Of a stretch of DNA of 64,000 nt, positions 46,201-53,779 are shown in pieces (the first letter of the stretch is position 1; the number at the start of each line of letters is the position of its first letter). Source of the DNA: Rheinheimera pacifica (GTDB lineage: Bacteria; Pseudomonadota; Gammaproteobacteria; Enterobacterales; Alteromonadaceae); the NCBI RefSeq assembly GCF_900108485.1, contig NZ_FNXF01000019.1:23140-87139 (forward strand), read 5' to 3'. The notes beneath the pieces were generated by a model, which was not told the DNA's origin, ran no database searches, and worked only from the letters and a program-made list of their open reading frames with translations. The translations under genes were made by a program, and so were the position numbers.

Positions 46201-46441
46201 ATGACATATACAGCATGCTTTCCACACCGTTTATTTCCTGCTCCAGCGGCGACGCCACCGTTTCAGCGATAACTTTGGGGTTAGCACCCGGATAGTTTGC
46301 GGTAACCACCACAGTAGGTGGCACCACTTCCGGATATTCCGTAACAGGCAATTGCCATACTGTTATCGCACCGACAATAAAAAACAGCAGGGAGATAACA
46401 GCGGCAAAAATAGGCCTTTTAATAAAAAATTGCGAGAACAT
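43277..46441 (-). CDS. RND multidrug efflux pump, HAE1 family
   Basis: A 1054-residue AcrB/MexF-like proton-driven antiporter. It has twelve predicted transmembrane helices and two large periplasmic loops. The N-terminus 'MFSQFFIKRPIFAAVISLLF' is typical. The proton-relay aspartates lie in 'AIGIVVDDAIVVVENVER' (TM4), with further landmarks 'GLATKNAILIVEFAKE' and 'LRPILMTSIAFIMGVVPM'. The start is ATG 46441, 9 nt after the adaptor stop. Substrate range cannot be told from sequence. The operon layout resembles MexEF-OprN/BpeEF-OprC types. Confidence 0.95.
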   Translation of the reverse strand: MFSQFFIKRPIFAAVISLLFFIVGAITVWQLPVTEYPEVVPPTVVVTANYPGANPKVIAETVASPLEQEINGVESMLYMSSQATSDGRMTLTVTFAIGSDVDLAQAQVQARVDRAMPRLPQEVQRLGVVTEKSSPDLTMVVHLTSPDERYDMLYLSNYAALNVKDELARIQGVGNVQLFGAGEYSMRIWLDPNKVAALGLSPTQIIAAIREQNQQAAAGSLGAQPSGEADFQLLINVKGRLATVEEFEDIIIQVGANGEISRVKDVARVELGASTYALRSLLNNKDAVAIPIFQASGSNAIQISDNVRAKMAELSQGFPEGLAYDIVYDPTVFVRGSIQAVVKTLLEAVLLVVLVVVLFLQTWRASIIPLVAVPVSLVGTFAFMHLLGFSINALSLYGLVLAIGIVVDDAIVVVENVERNISEGLAPLAATQKAMKEVTGPIVATTLVLAAVFIPTAFMSGLTGQFYKQFALTITISTFISAINSLTLSPALAAMLLKGHNEKKDALTRGMDKLFGTWLFNPFNRFFARLSNGYGWLVKKVIRFGAIVGVMYIALVGVTGLQFATTPTGYVPGQDKQYLVAFAQLPDAASLERTEAVIKEMSAIALEYPGVANSIAFPGLSINGFTNSPNSGIVFVGLDDFDQRGSAELSGNAIAAALNQKFAGIEDAFIAIFPPPPVMGLGTIGGFRLQIQDRGNHGYEELYNVTMQVMQKAWATPELAGVFSGYQVNVPQLDLDIDRTKAKQQSVALDEVFQTLQAYMGSVYVNDFNQFGRTYQVNVQADEQFRQSAAQISQLKVRNTQGEMIPLGSFINVTDTAGPDRVMHYNGFTTAEINGGPAPGYSTGEAQAAIEKILLETLPNGMTYEWTELTYQQILAGNAGMFIYPLVILLVFMVLAAQYESLSLPLAIILIIPMTLLSALSGVLIYGGDNNIFTQIGLIVLVGLATKNAILIVEFAKELQDHGMSAMDAILEAGRLRLRPILMTSIAFIMGVVPMAFASGAGAEMRQALGVAVFSGMIGVTIFGLILTPLFYYMLAKRGEKKSATTDTAEAPYA

Positions 46442-46450
46442 AATGTTTCC

Positions 46451-47722
46451 TTAACCCCGTCCCGGCGTTTTGCCAGCATTGATTGTTGCTGCCGCGTCGT
46501 CTGCTTTTGCAGTCAGTGCGGTGCTGGTTTCATCCAGCAGTTGTTGCTCTTTACGTAAACCGGCTATTTGCTCTGCACTTGCCATATCTACCATTTTGGG
46601 TTCAATCTGCATGTTCGGCATCACCCGCTGCAGGCCGTTAACCACTATGCGATCTTTTGCGGCTAACCCTTCACGCACAATCCGCAGGCCGTTTACTTTC
46701 TCGCCCAGCTTCACCGCACGGTACTCCAGCTGATTATCCGCATTTACCACCAGCACATACTTGTTGTTTAAGTCGGTACCAACGGCTTTTTCATCAATCA
46801 AAATACCGTCGTAGCTGTCGCTGCCTACCAGCTTGATGCGGGCAAACAGCCCCGGCAACAGGTTGTTGTCGCTATTGCTGAAACTGGCGCGGATACGGAT
46901 AGTGCCGGTTTGCTGGTTTACGCTGTTATCAACAAAATCAATGCTGCCGATATGGTTGTATGCGGTGTCGTTAGCCAGCGCCATATACACCGGATTTGCA
47001 CTGGCATCACGGGTATCGGCACGCTTGCCTTCCGTACTCAGGCGGGCATATTTCAGGTAGCTTTGCTCGTCTACATCAAAGTAGGCATACATTTTTTCCG
47101 TCGATACCAGGCTGGTTAACTGGCTCTGGCCGGCGTTAACGTAGTTACCGGCCGTAACCTGGGCATACGACACCCGGCCGCTGATGGGGGCTGTAATACG
47201 GGTGTAACTTAAATCCAGCTCGGCGCGTTGCAGCGCGGCTTTTACTGAGGCTACCGTGGCAGCGGTTTGTTGCTTACGGGCTAAACGGCTGTCCAGCAGT
47301 TCGGCTGAAATAGCGCGTTGGCTGCTGAGTTTTTCTGCCCGCTGATAGTCGTTATCCGCCAGAGCCGCAGCGCTTTGTGCACTTTGCAGCTCAGCATTAA
47401 GCCGGGCCACTTCGGCGGCAAAAGGCCGTGGGTCAATTTGCACCAGCAAATCGCCTTTTTGCACCAGGGCGCCTTCGCTAAAGTGCACCTGTTCAATATA
47501 ACCTGACACGCGTGGCATCAAATTCACGGTTTGAGGTGCCTGCAGGCGGCCGGTAAATTCATCCCATTCGGTAATGCGCTCGTGTACCACTTGTGCCACA
47601 CTCACCTGTGGTGCAGCCGGTGCCGCAGCCTGATTAGCGGCTTCGGGGTTGCCACAAGCTGTTAACACCAGCGCGGCTACGCTGGCTAACATAAAAGTTC
47701 TTACCGTGTTTTTTCTGCTCAT
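46451..47722 (-). CDS. RND efflux periplasmic adaptor
   Basis: A 423-residue membrane-fusion protein joining the pump and the outer-membrane channel. It has a lipoprotein signal with lipobox 'VLTACGNPE' and an HlyD-like barrel-sandwich hybrid ('VSGYIEQVHFSEGALVQKGD', 'LLVQIDPRPF'). An alpha-hairpin and a beta-barrel ('IRIRASFSNSDNNLLPGLFA') follow. ATG 47722 is chosen over 47737 because GGAG lies 9-10 nt before it. It heads the three-gene operon, and two TetR-type palindromes lie upstream. Confidence 0.92.
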   Translation of the reverse strand: MSRKNTVRTFMLASVAALVLTACGNPEAANQAAAPAAPQVSVAQVVHERITEWDEFTGRLQAPQTVNLMPRVSGYIEQVHFSEGALVQKGDLLVQIDPRPFAAEVARLNAELQSAQSAAALADNDYQRAEKLSSQRAISAELLDSRLARKQQTAATVASVKAALQRAELDLSYTRITAPISGRVSYAQVTAGNYVNAGQSQLTSLVSTEKMYAYFDVDEQSYLKYARLSTEGKRADTRDASANPVYMALANDTAYNHIGSIDFVDNSVNQQTGTIRIRASFSNSDNNLLPGLFARIKLVGSDSYDGILIDEKAVGTDLNNKYVLVVNADNQLEYRAVKLGEKVNGLRIVREGLAAKDRIVVNGLQRVMPNMQIEPKMVDMASAEQIAGLRKEQQLLDETSTALTAKADDAAATINAGKTPGRG

Positions 47723-47776
47723 GACGTTTTGCTCCACGTTGTTACGAAAATTGTGTAAAAAGACTTGTTATTTTTG

Positions 47777-47788
47777 TACCGCCCGGTA
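47777..47788. promoter_or_regulatory. TetR-type operator copy A upstream of the efflux operon
   Basis: TACCGCCCGGTA (inverted TACCG/CGGTA) lies 55 nt upstream of the adaptor start. It shares the context G-TACCG..CGGTA-AAT with copy B at 47827. Confidence 0.7.
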
Positions 47789-47826
47789 AATATATAGAAC
47801 AGCAAAAAACTGTCAACCGATTTATG

Positions 47827-47838
47827 TACCGATCGGTA
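47827..47838. promoter_or_regulatory. TetR-type operator copy B upstream of the efflux operon
   Basis: TACCGATCGGTA is a perfect 12-bp palindrome, 50 bp from copy A and in the same context. Paired sites suggest cooperative repression of the efflux promoter by the divergent TetR regulator. Confidence 0.72.
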
Positions 47839-48090
47839 AATTAATTTAATTCTACAAAAGAAGAATTTGTTCTAAGGCTGAAACAGCACCGTTGCAGTGC
47901 CGACGACTTCGCTAAGCTAACAGAGGCTACTGTCAGGCTACGTCAGTAGTGTACAACGCAAGCACAGTGGCTTTAATGCCGGATGCTGGCGCATTCTTGC
48001 CTGAAACTCCACTGCCGGTAGTTACGCCAGATTTTACTGAACGATAACAGCCGGTTGGGGGTCTTAGTGGGTGTCAGTGGCAAGATATAT
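47839..48090. other. Non-coding stretch between efflux operators and TetR gene
   Basis: No credible gene is visible. On the minus strand a short translated segment near 47960-48060 looks protein-like but is interrupted by stops, so a decayed gene or dispersed repeat is possible. I could not identify it. Confidence 0.35.
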
Positions 48091-48106
48091 GTACTTAGCG
48101 GTAAAT
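48091..48106. promoter_or_regulatory. Degenerate third operator copy before the TetR gene
   Basis: GTACTTAGCGGTAAAT agrees with the 16-nt context of copy B (from 47826) at 13 positions, keeping the CGGTAAAT half. It lies 69 nt upstream of the TetR start and would allow weak autoregulation. Confidence 0.5.
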
Positions 48107-48174
48107 AACCCTTACTGGACAAGGGGTCTTTTGCTGTTTACTATATAAGCAAGTTTTAATGCAGGAGCTGAACA

Positions 48175-48789
48175 ATGTCAGCAGTAAGTAGCACTGTGAA
48201 TGTAGGCCGCCCCCGTGCCTTTGATATGGATACTGCGCTGGAAAAAGCGCTGGAAGTATTCTGGCGCAAAGGCTATGACGGCACATCGCTATCAGACCTA
48301 ACTGAAGCCATGGGCATTAATAAACCCAGTTTGTATGCTGCTTTTGGCAATAAAGAGCAGTTATTTCTAAAAGCGATCGAATTGTACGAGAGCCGCCCCT
48401 GCTCGTTTTTTTTACCCGCACTGGAAAAACCCACCGCTTATCAGGTAGCCGAGCACATGCTGTATGGCGCCGCAATGAATATGGCTGACAGTAACCACCC
48501 GCAAGGTTGCGTGGTTGTGCAGGGCGCATTGTCATGTAGTGAAGCTGCCGCCAGTGTAAAAGAAGCGCTGATTAACCGCCGGGTAGAGGGTGAACAAAAA
48601 CTCAAAGTTCGCTTTGATCAGGCTAAAACCGACGGTGACTTACCGCCTGGCACTGATACCGGTGTATTGGCGCGTTATCTGCTTACCGTACTACAAGGTA
48701 TGGCAATTCAGGCCAATAACGGCGCGTGTTCTGAGCAACTGCGCCAGGTCGCACAAATGACTCTGCAGGCATTTCCGCGTGCCGGTTAA
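48175..48789 (+). CDS. TetR/AcrR-family regulator of the efflux operon
   Basis: A 204-residue regulator. The HTH is 'SLSDLTEAMGINKPSLYAAF' followed by 'GNKEQLFLKAI', a subgroup whose members often control redox or efflux genes. The C-terminal domain ('GCVVVQGALSCSEAA', 'LLTVLQGMAIQANNGA') is the TetR_C type seen in the ComR-like group. It is divergent from the RND operon by about 450 nt and has TACCG/CGGTA palindromes on both sides, so it is inferred to repress the pump and itself. GGAG precedes ATG 48175. Confidence 0.87.
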   Translation: MSAVSSTVNVGRPRAFDMDTALEKALEVFWRKGYDGTSLSDLTEAMGINKPSLYAAFGNKEQLFLKAIELYESRPCSFFLPALEKPTAYQVAEHMLYGAAMNMADSNHPQGCVVVQGALSCSEAAASVKEALINRRVEGEQKLKVRFDQAKTDGDLPPGTDTGVLARYLLTVLQGMAIQANNGACSEQLRQVAQMTLQAFPRAG

Positions 48790-48911
48790 ACCTGCAGTGC
48801 CTGCCTTATAGTCCACACTTATTGCCTGATCCTCCAAAGCACTGCTGCAGTAATAGGCAAAACCAGGCTGGCTGCCTATACTGCGGTTATCAGTACAGCG
48901 GAGAAGCCCAT

Positions 48912-49811
48912 ATGACCGATGAACGCGAGTTCCTGCGCCAGCAAATGCTGCAGCCATTGTTGCAAGCTATTACATCAAATGGCCTGAGTGAAACCAGCAT
49001 CCCCGGCGTAAAGCTGTACCGCAGTGATGGCCCCACCGCTGCAGCCCCTACTATTTATGAGCCTACTTTATGTTTGCTGGTGCAGGGTTCAAAAAAGGTA
49101 TGGCTGGGTGATGAGCAACTGCAATACCGTGAACTACAGTATCTGCTGGCCCCTGTTACGTTGCCGGTAAGTGGTAAAGTCATTACCGCCAGCCCCGATA
49201 AACCCTATATTGCATTGAGTGTAAGCCTGGATTTGCGCGAGCTGACAGATCTGGTGATTGATATTGCCCACAAGGTACCACCACCAACCATACCCGCCCG
49301 TGGTATTGCCGTTGGCGATGCGGATCTCGCTCTGGTATCCGTATTTCAACGCCTGACCCAACTGCTGCAATCACCGCAAGATATTCCGGTGCTGCTACCT
49401 TTACTCAAACGCGAAATGCTGTACCGCTTGTTGCTTGGGCCTGTTGGCAGCCAGTTACGCGAATTTACCCTTATAGATAGCCAGGCACATCGCATCAGTA
49501 AAGTGATCGAAATCCTGCACCAGCGCTACAACGAACCCCTTAGGATTAAAGAGCTGGCGGATGCCGCGCATTTAAGTGAATCCGCACTGTTTCAAAGCTT
49601 TAAAGCGGTCACCTCGATGTCGCCGTTGCAATTTCAAAAGCAGCTGCGGCTGAACGAAGCGCGCCGTATTATGCTGTACGAAGGTTTAGAAGCTGCCACT
49701 GCAAGCTATAAGGTAGGTTATGAAAGCCCATCGCAGTTTAGCCGTGAGTACAGCCGTTTATTTGGTGCGCCACCGAAAGCCGATGTCGCCCGTTTTCGCC
49801 AGACACTATAA
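48912..49811 (+). CDS. AraC-family transcriptional regulator
   Basis: A 299-residue regulator with the AraC_N-type cupin domain (about 25-180; landmarks 'YEPTLCLLVQGSKKVWLGDE', 'LAPVTLPVSGKV') and a C-terminal double HTH ('LRIKELADAAHLSESALFQS', 'LEAATASYKVGYESPSQFS'). The frame is open from 48822, but ATG 48912 follows GGAGAAGCCCAT and suits the family. It precedes a DMT transporter in the same orientation with a 79-nt gap, so regulation of that gene is plausible. Confidence 0.88.
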   Translation: MTDEREFLRQQMLQPLLQAITSNGLSETSIPGVKLYRSDGPTAAAPTIYEPTLCLLVQGSKKVWLGDEQLQYRELQYLLAPVTLPVSGKVITASPDKPYIALSVSLDLRELTDLVIDIAHKVPPPTIPARGIAVGDADLALVSVFQRLTQLLQSPQDIPVLLPLLKREMLYRLLLGPVGSQLREFTLIDSQAHRISKVIEILHQRYNEPLRIKELADAAHLSESALFQSFKAVTSMSPLQFQKQLRLNEARRIMLYEGLEAATASYKVGYESPSQFSREYSRLFGAPPKADVARFRQTL

Positions 49812-49890
49812 ATTTTCTGTCCAGCCCACTATTTTAACCCGGCACAAGGCTTTATGATTGCCACCTTCTTTGCTGCCGGTGGCGCGTACT

Positions 49891-50826
49891 ATGCAATCCA
49901 CTATGAAAAACATGCTGCTGTATCTGATTACCGTACTCATTTGGGGCTCTACCTGGTTTGCTATTGAATTTCAGCTAGGCGAAGTAGCTATTGAAGTATC
50001 CTTGCTATACCGCTTTGCTATCGCCGCGGGCTTAATGTGGCTGTTTTGCTGGTGGCGCAAACTTAATATGCATTTTACGCTGCGCCAGCATGGCTTTATT
50101 CTGCTATTGGCCAGCCTGAATTTTGCACTGAATTTCTTATTTATTTATCAGGCGCAGCAATACCTTACCTCGGCTATGACCGCGATTGCCTTTACCACCA
50201 TGCTGCTAATGAACATAATTAACACCCGGCTGTTTTTCGGCAAACCGGTAGCAAAACGCATCTATTTTGGTGCCTTGCTCGGTATTGCTGGCATTGTGGT
50301 ATTGTTCTGGCCGGATCTGGACGGCATAGATTTAACCAACGCCAGCCTGCTCGGCCTACTGCTGATTTTATCCGGCGCCTTATCGGCTTCATTCGGCAAT
50401 ATGGTAAGTGTACGTAACTCGCGGGAAAATATGCCGATTATGCAGGTTAATGCCTGGGGTATGTTGTATGGCAGCCTGGTATTGCTGGTAACAGCGCTGT
50501 TTAAAGGCCATAGCTTTAATTTTAGTACTGAGCCTGCCTATATTGCCTCACTGCTGTATTTAGCGGTGTTTGGCTCAGTTGTCGCCTTTGCCAGTTACTT
50601 TGCCCTGCTAAAACAAATAGGCCCGGAAAAAGCCAGCTACACCATAGTGTTATTCCCACTGGTTGCTGTAGTGCTAAGCACTTTATTTGAAGGTTTTCAC
50701 TGGACAGGCTACACCTTTAGCGGCTTTGCGCTGGTGCTGCTGGGCAATGCAATAGTGCTTACGCCCGTTGCCAGAATTAAAGCGCTATTGTTAGCACGCC
50801 GCCAGCCCCAAGCTGTTGGCCAATAA
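49891..50826 (+). CDS. EamA-family drug/metabolite exporter
   Basis: An inner-membrane transporter of 311 residues with ten predicted helices in two EamA repeats. It opens 'MLLYLITVLIWGSTWFAIEF', the WGxxW/F pattern of the family, and later shows 'VFGSVVAFASYFALLKQIGP' and 'LFPLVAVVLSTLFEGFHWTG'. Starts at 49891 and 49903 are both possible and neither has a clear ribosome-binding site. The substrate is unknown, with small metabolites or amino acids usual for the family. A strong terminator follows. Confidence 0.87.
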   Translation: MQSTMKNMLLYLITVLIWGSTWFAIEFQLGEVAIEVSLLYRFAIAAGLMWLFCWWRKLNMHFTLRQHGFILLLASLNFALNFLFIYQAQQYLTSAMTAIAFTTMLLMNIINTRLFFGKPVAKRIYFGALLGIAGIVVLFWPDLDGIDLTNASLLGLLLILSGALSASFGNMVSVRNSRENMPIMQVNAWGMLYGSLVLLVTALFKGHSFNFSTEPAYIASLLYLAVFGSVVAFASYFALLKQIGPEKASYTIVLFPLVAVVLSTLFEGFHWTGYTFSGFALVLLGNAIVLTPVARIKALLLARRQPQAVGQ

Positions 50827-50851
50827 CTATCCCCTGACAACCATATTAGAG

Positions 50852-50887
50852 AAGGCGCAAGCAGTTGTAGTACTGCTTAGCGCCTTT
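50852..50887. terminator. Bidirectional terminator between DMT exporter and nitroreductase
   Basis: A long stem AAGGCGC..AGCAG / CTGCT..GCGCCTT with an 8-nt loop and a one-base mismatch lies between convergent genes. Confidence 0.8.
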
Positions 50888-50896
50888 GCCAGAATT

Positions 50897-51535
50897 TTAG
50901 TTAATTTCTGTCACAAACTGCTCGCGGCTGCGCCGAACTTTGGTCAGGTTAACCAGCCAGTCGCCTTCATCTGCCCGATAACCCAGCGGCATTAACACGA
51001 CCGAGCGTAAACCTTTTTGTTTAAGGTTCAGTATTTCATCTACTTTAGCCGGGTCAAAGCCTTCGATTGGTGTGCTGTCTACTTTCAGCTCTGCGGCGGC
51101 AATCAACGCCGAGCCCAAACCGATATATGCCTGGCGGGCAGCGTGCTGGAAGTTTGTTTCAGCATCGCGCTGCGGATAGGTGTTCAGCAGCATTGCGCGG
51201 TAGTTTTCCCAGCCTTCGTTTTTAAAACCACGGATCTCGTTGGTTAAATCAAACATCTGGTTAATACGCTCTGCGGTGTAGTTGTCCCAGGCGGCAAATA
51301 CCAGCAAGTGCGAACTGTCGGTGATCTGGCTTTGGTTCCAGGCATGCGGCTTAATTTGTTCACGCAGTGCCGGGTTGGTTACCACCAGTACTTCATACGG
51401 CTGTAAACCACTGGATGTCGCCGTTAACCGGATGGCCTCCAGAATTAAGTCCACTTTGTCTTGCGTAACAACCTTGCTCGGGTCGTATTTTTTGGTGGCG
51501 TAGCGCCAGGTTAAGTTACTGATTACATCCGACAT
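50897..51535 (-). CDS. NfsB-like NAD(P)H-dependent nitroreductase
   Basis: A 212-residue flavoenzyme of the nitroreductase family. The N-terminus 'WRYATKKYDPSK', 'SSGLQPYEVLVVTNP', the mid 'AARQAYIGLGSALIAAAEL' and the C-terminal 'VLMPLGYRADEGDW' match NfsB/NAD(P)H:FMN oxidoreductases that reduce nitro compounds and quinones. The ATG is at 51535. It is single, flanked by a shared terminator. In vivo substrate is uncertain. Confidence 0.9.
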   Translation of the reverse strand: MSDVISNLTWRYATKKYDPSKVVTQDKVDLILEAIRLTATSSGLQPYEVLVVTNPALREQIKPHAWNQSQITDSSHLLVFAAWDNYTAERINQMFDLTNEIRGFKNEGWENYRAMLLNTYPQRDAETNFQHAARQAYIGLGSALIAAAELKVDSTPIEGFDPAKVDEILNLKQKGLRSVVLMPLGYRADEGDWLVNLTKVRRSREQFVTEIN

Positions 51536-51694
51536 CTGTACTTCCTAAAAGGTAAATCGAAACCGTATTATACGCCCGGCTGTTTCTGTTTTGTTAGTTC
51601 AAGTTATGCTGATATATGGCAAAAAAGTTTATCTGGTGCTGTTGCTAAATAAGCTGCATTTACCGCCCCGGCCATAAATGCAGCTGTGTGCAAC

Positions 51695-53491
51695 TTACTT
51701 CGCGCTGTCTGATGTCACCAGCGGCTGGGCATTTAAAAAGCCCCAGATAAAGTCAGCCTGCATCACCTCCATTTGTGGTGATGAGTTGTTGTCCCGGTAA
51801 TACCAGGTCGGATTGGGCGTGCCGCTATGGCTGCGGAAATAGCCAAAGTCAGACAGGCTGGTTTCAAACACAGACAAGGCTAAAAAGTGTTTAAAACTCG
51901 TGGCCGGGTTTAATTTCTCGCCCGGCTTGGTGCCTAAAGCCGCTACGCCCGCCCGTGCATGGCAACCAATACAGCTGGAGCCATCCATAAAACCAGCCTC
52001 AGTCACCGAATTGCCTAAAAATGTCGGCTGTCCGATAGCATTAACAAACTCGACCTGTGAGCCCTTCAAACGATAGTTAAGCCAGGCTTTGTTCGTGGCG
52101 GCCGGTTCATACGGGTTGTTGCTGCTGCCGGTGCCGATGCTCATTGCACTGAGCAGTTGCTGCCACTCCTGCCGGATACTTTCAGTCGGATAACCAGCAT
52201 CCGGGTTAAACACTATACTGCTCTGGTTTAGCTTATCTGACTGCTGGTTAGGTACCACATAATTAGCTGCGGTATTGGCAGGCCGTTGGTCGGCACTGCT
52301 GTAGCCATAGGCATCATTACAGCCTGTTACATCACAGCGGCCGGGTAAGGCGATATGCTCAAAGGTCGTCCATACCCAGTTGGGGATATCCTTCGATGAA
52401 ATATGAAATGCCACCAGATAATGAATGCCTTCAAGGTTGCAGCTTGCCCCACTTTCGGCAGACAAACCCAGCGCATTAAGGTCTATCTGGGTCGCAAGGT
52501 ATTTACTGGCATAAGCGCTGGCATCGGCATTCATGCCCAGTTGCGCTACCAGGCCCTGATACAGCCAGTTACTTTTTATCATTACCGCATCTGGTGGCAG
52601 ATCTATTTTAACTAACTGTGGCGCCTGCCCTGCCTTTGCTGAGCGGTTAGCTTTGCGATATGGTGCGTCTTGCAGCATATTGGCCTGGCTGGCAAAAAAC
52701 ACATCTAAAGCACCGTTGGCGTTATACAGGTTATTGCGAAACAGGTAGTCATGAAATGTCTGGTTACGTACCGTCAGTTCGGCATTCGTTTGCCGGATCA
52801 CCCGGCCAACACTTTCGGCATCAGCCGGATTAAAAGCTTTGTAAATAGCCGGTATCATATTTTCTGTTCTGCCGTTTACCGGTACGGCACTACACGACAC
52901 CCCCCCAGCGCTACCCGACTGCGCAGCCTTTAGCATCGCTTCACTACTAACCTTGGTTAGCGGGTTTAACTGGCTGTGAAATGGCAAACGGGTATGGCGT
53001 TTTAACGCGCTGCTTCTGGCATGTGCTTCCGCATTTTCTGGTTTAGCTTTTGCCAGTGTGATCAGCTGCGATTTAAACTGCTCGCCCGGAAACACCGGAC
53101 AATGCTCAGTGCTATTGTTTTTATCGCCGGGCAAACAGCATTGCATACCAACAGCGGGCTTTTGCCCTGCCTGGCATAACGGGTAAGGTTCAGCTGGCCA
53201 GTTTTGCTGCTCATCTGCCCAGTGCGACCAGAATTTGTCGGTTATCACCTCGGCAAACAACTTCCAGGAAAACATATCCGGGCAAGTCATCGCCGGGTTA
53301 CTAATCAGCTTACCATTATATTTATTCACTGCCTGCAACTGACCCGACACCAGTTTCATTGAACAGTATTCAGCATCTTTAATGGATGATTGAAAGTACA
53401 TGGCATAATCAATTGAACTGGGGGTCGTATCTTCAGCCAGTAGCGGCAAGGTACATAACAAACAGCTTGCAGTAAAAATCATCAGTTTCAT
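51695..53491 (-). CDS. Exported mono-heme cytochrome c family protein
   Basis: A 598-residue exported protein with a signal peptide (MKLMIFTASCLLCTLPLLA-ED). One heme c motif CIGCH sits at C507 within 'MDGSSCIGCHARAG', and two CC/Cys-rich stretches lie earlier ('MQCCLPGD', 'GRCDVTGCND'). The long region before the heme contains 'ISSKDIPNWVWTTFEH', a phrase I associate with large cytochrome-c-family proteins of unknown role in marine bacteria. The function is not known. It is the second large secreted heme protein in the window, but about 17 kb from the GH16 fusion and not linked by operon. Confidence 0.72.
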   Translation of the reverse strand: MKLMIFTASCLLCTLPLLAEDTTPSSIDYAMYFQSSIKDAEYCSMKLVSGQLQAVNKYNGKLISNPAMTCPDMFSWKLFAEVITDKFWSHWADEQQNWPAEPYPLCQAGQKPAVGMQCCLPGDKNNSTEHCPVFPGEQFKSQLITLAKAKPENAEAHARSSALKRHTRLPFHSQLNPLTKVSSEAMLKAAQSGSAGGVSCSAVPVNGRTENMIPAIYKAFNPADAESVGRVIRQTNAELTVRNQTFHDYLFRNNLYNANGALDVFFASQANMLQDAPYRKANRSAKAGQAPQLVKIDLPPDAVMIKSNWLYQGLVAQLGMNADASAYASKYLATQIDLNALGLSAESGASCNLEGIHYLVAFHISSKDIPNWVWTTFEHIALPGRCDVTGCNDAYGYSSADQRPANTAANYVVPNQQSDKLNQSSIVFNPDAGYPTESIRQEWQQLLSAMSIGTGSSNNPYEPAATNKAWLNYRLKGSQVEFVNAIGQPTFLGNSVTEAGFMDGSSCIGCHARAGVAALGTKPGEKLNPATSFKHFLALSVFETSLSDFGYFRSHSGTPNPTWYYRDNNSSPQMEVMQADFIWGFLNAQPLVTSDSAK

Positions 53492-53779
53492 ATTAAGGCT
53501 CCGTCTACACTATCCTGAGGCAACAGCTACGCATGACAAACTCATAAACTGTTGAAAGCCCGGCGATATATGGCTTTATATGCCGGGTAAGTAAAACCTA
53601 AGCCAGGATCTAAGCCGCAGTGTGATATTGAATGGAGAAAAAAATGATATTATTTCGACCAAGCCGCCCTAACCAAAATAAAAAACCTGCGTGTAGCAAT
53701 AAAACAAAACCACCATATTATTTTGCCGCGGTTAAATTAAAAACAACCGGCACCCACAGGTTTGCCGCCCGGCAGTTTA

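Noticed and set aside
44069..46295. Open frames of 89-102 codons antisense to the RND pump
   Set aside because: Shadow frames of a well-supported 1054-residue transporter.
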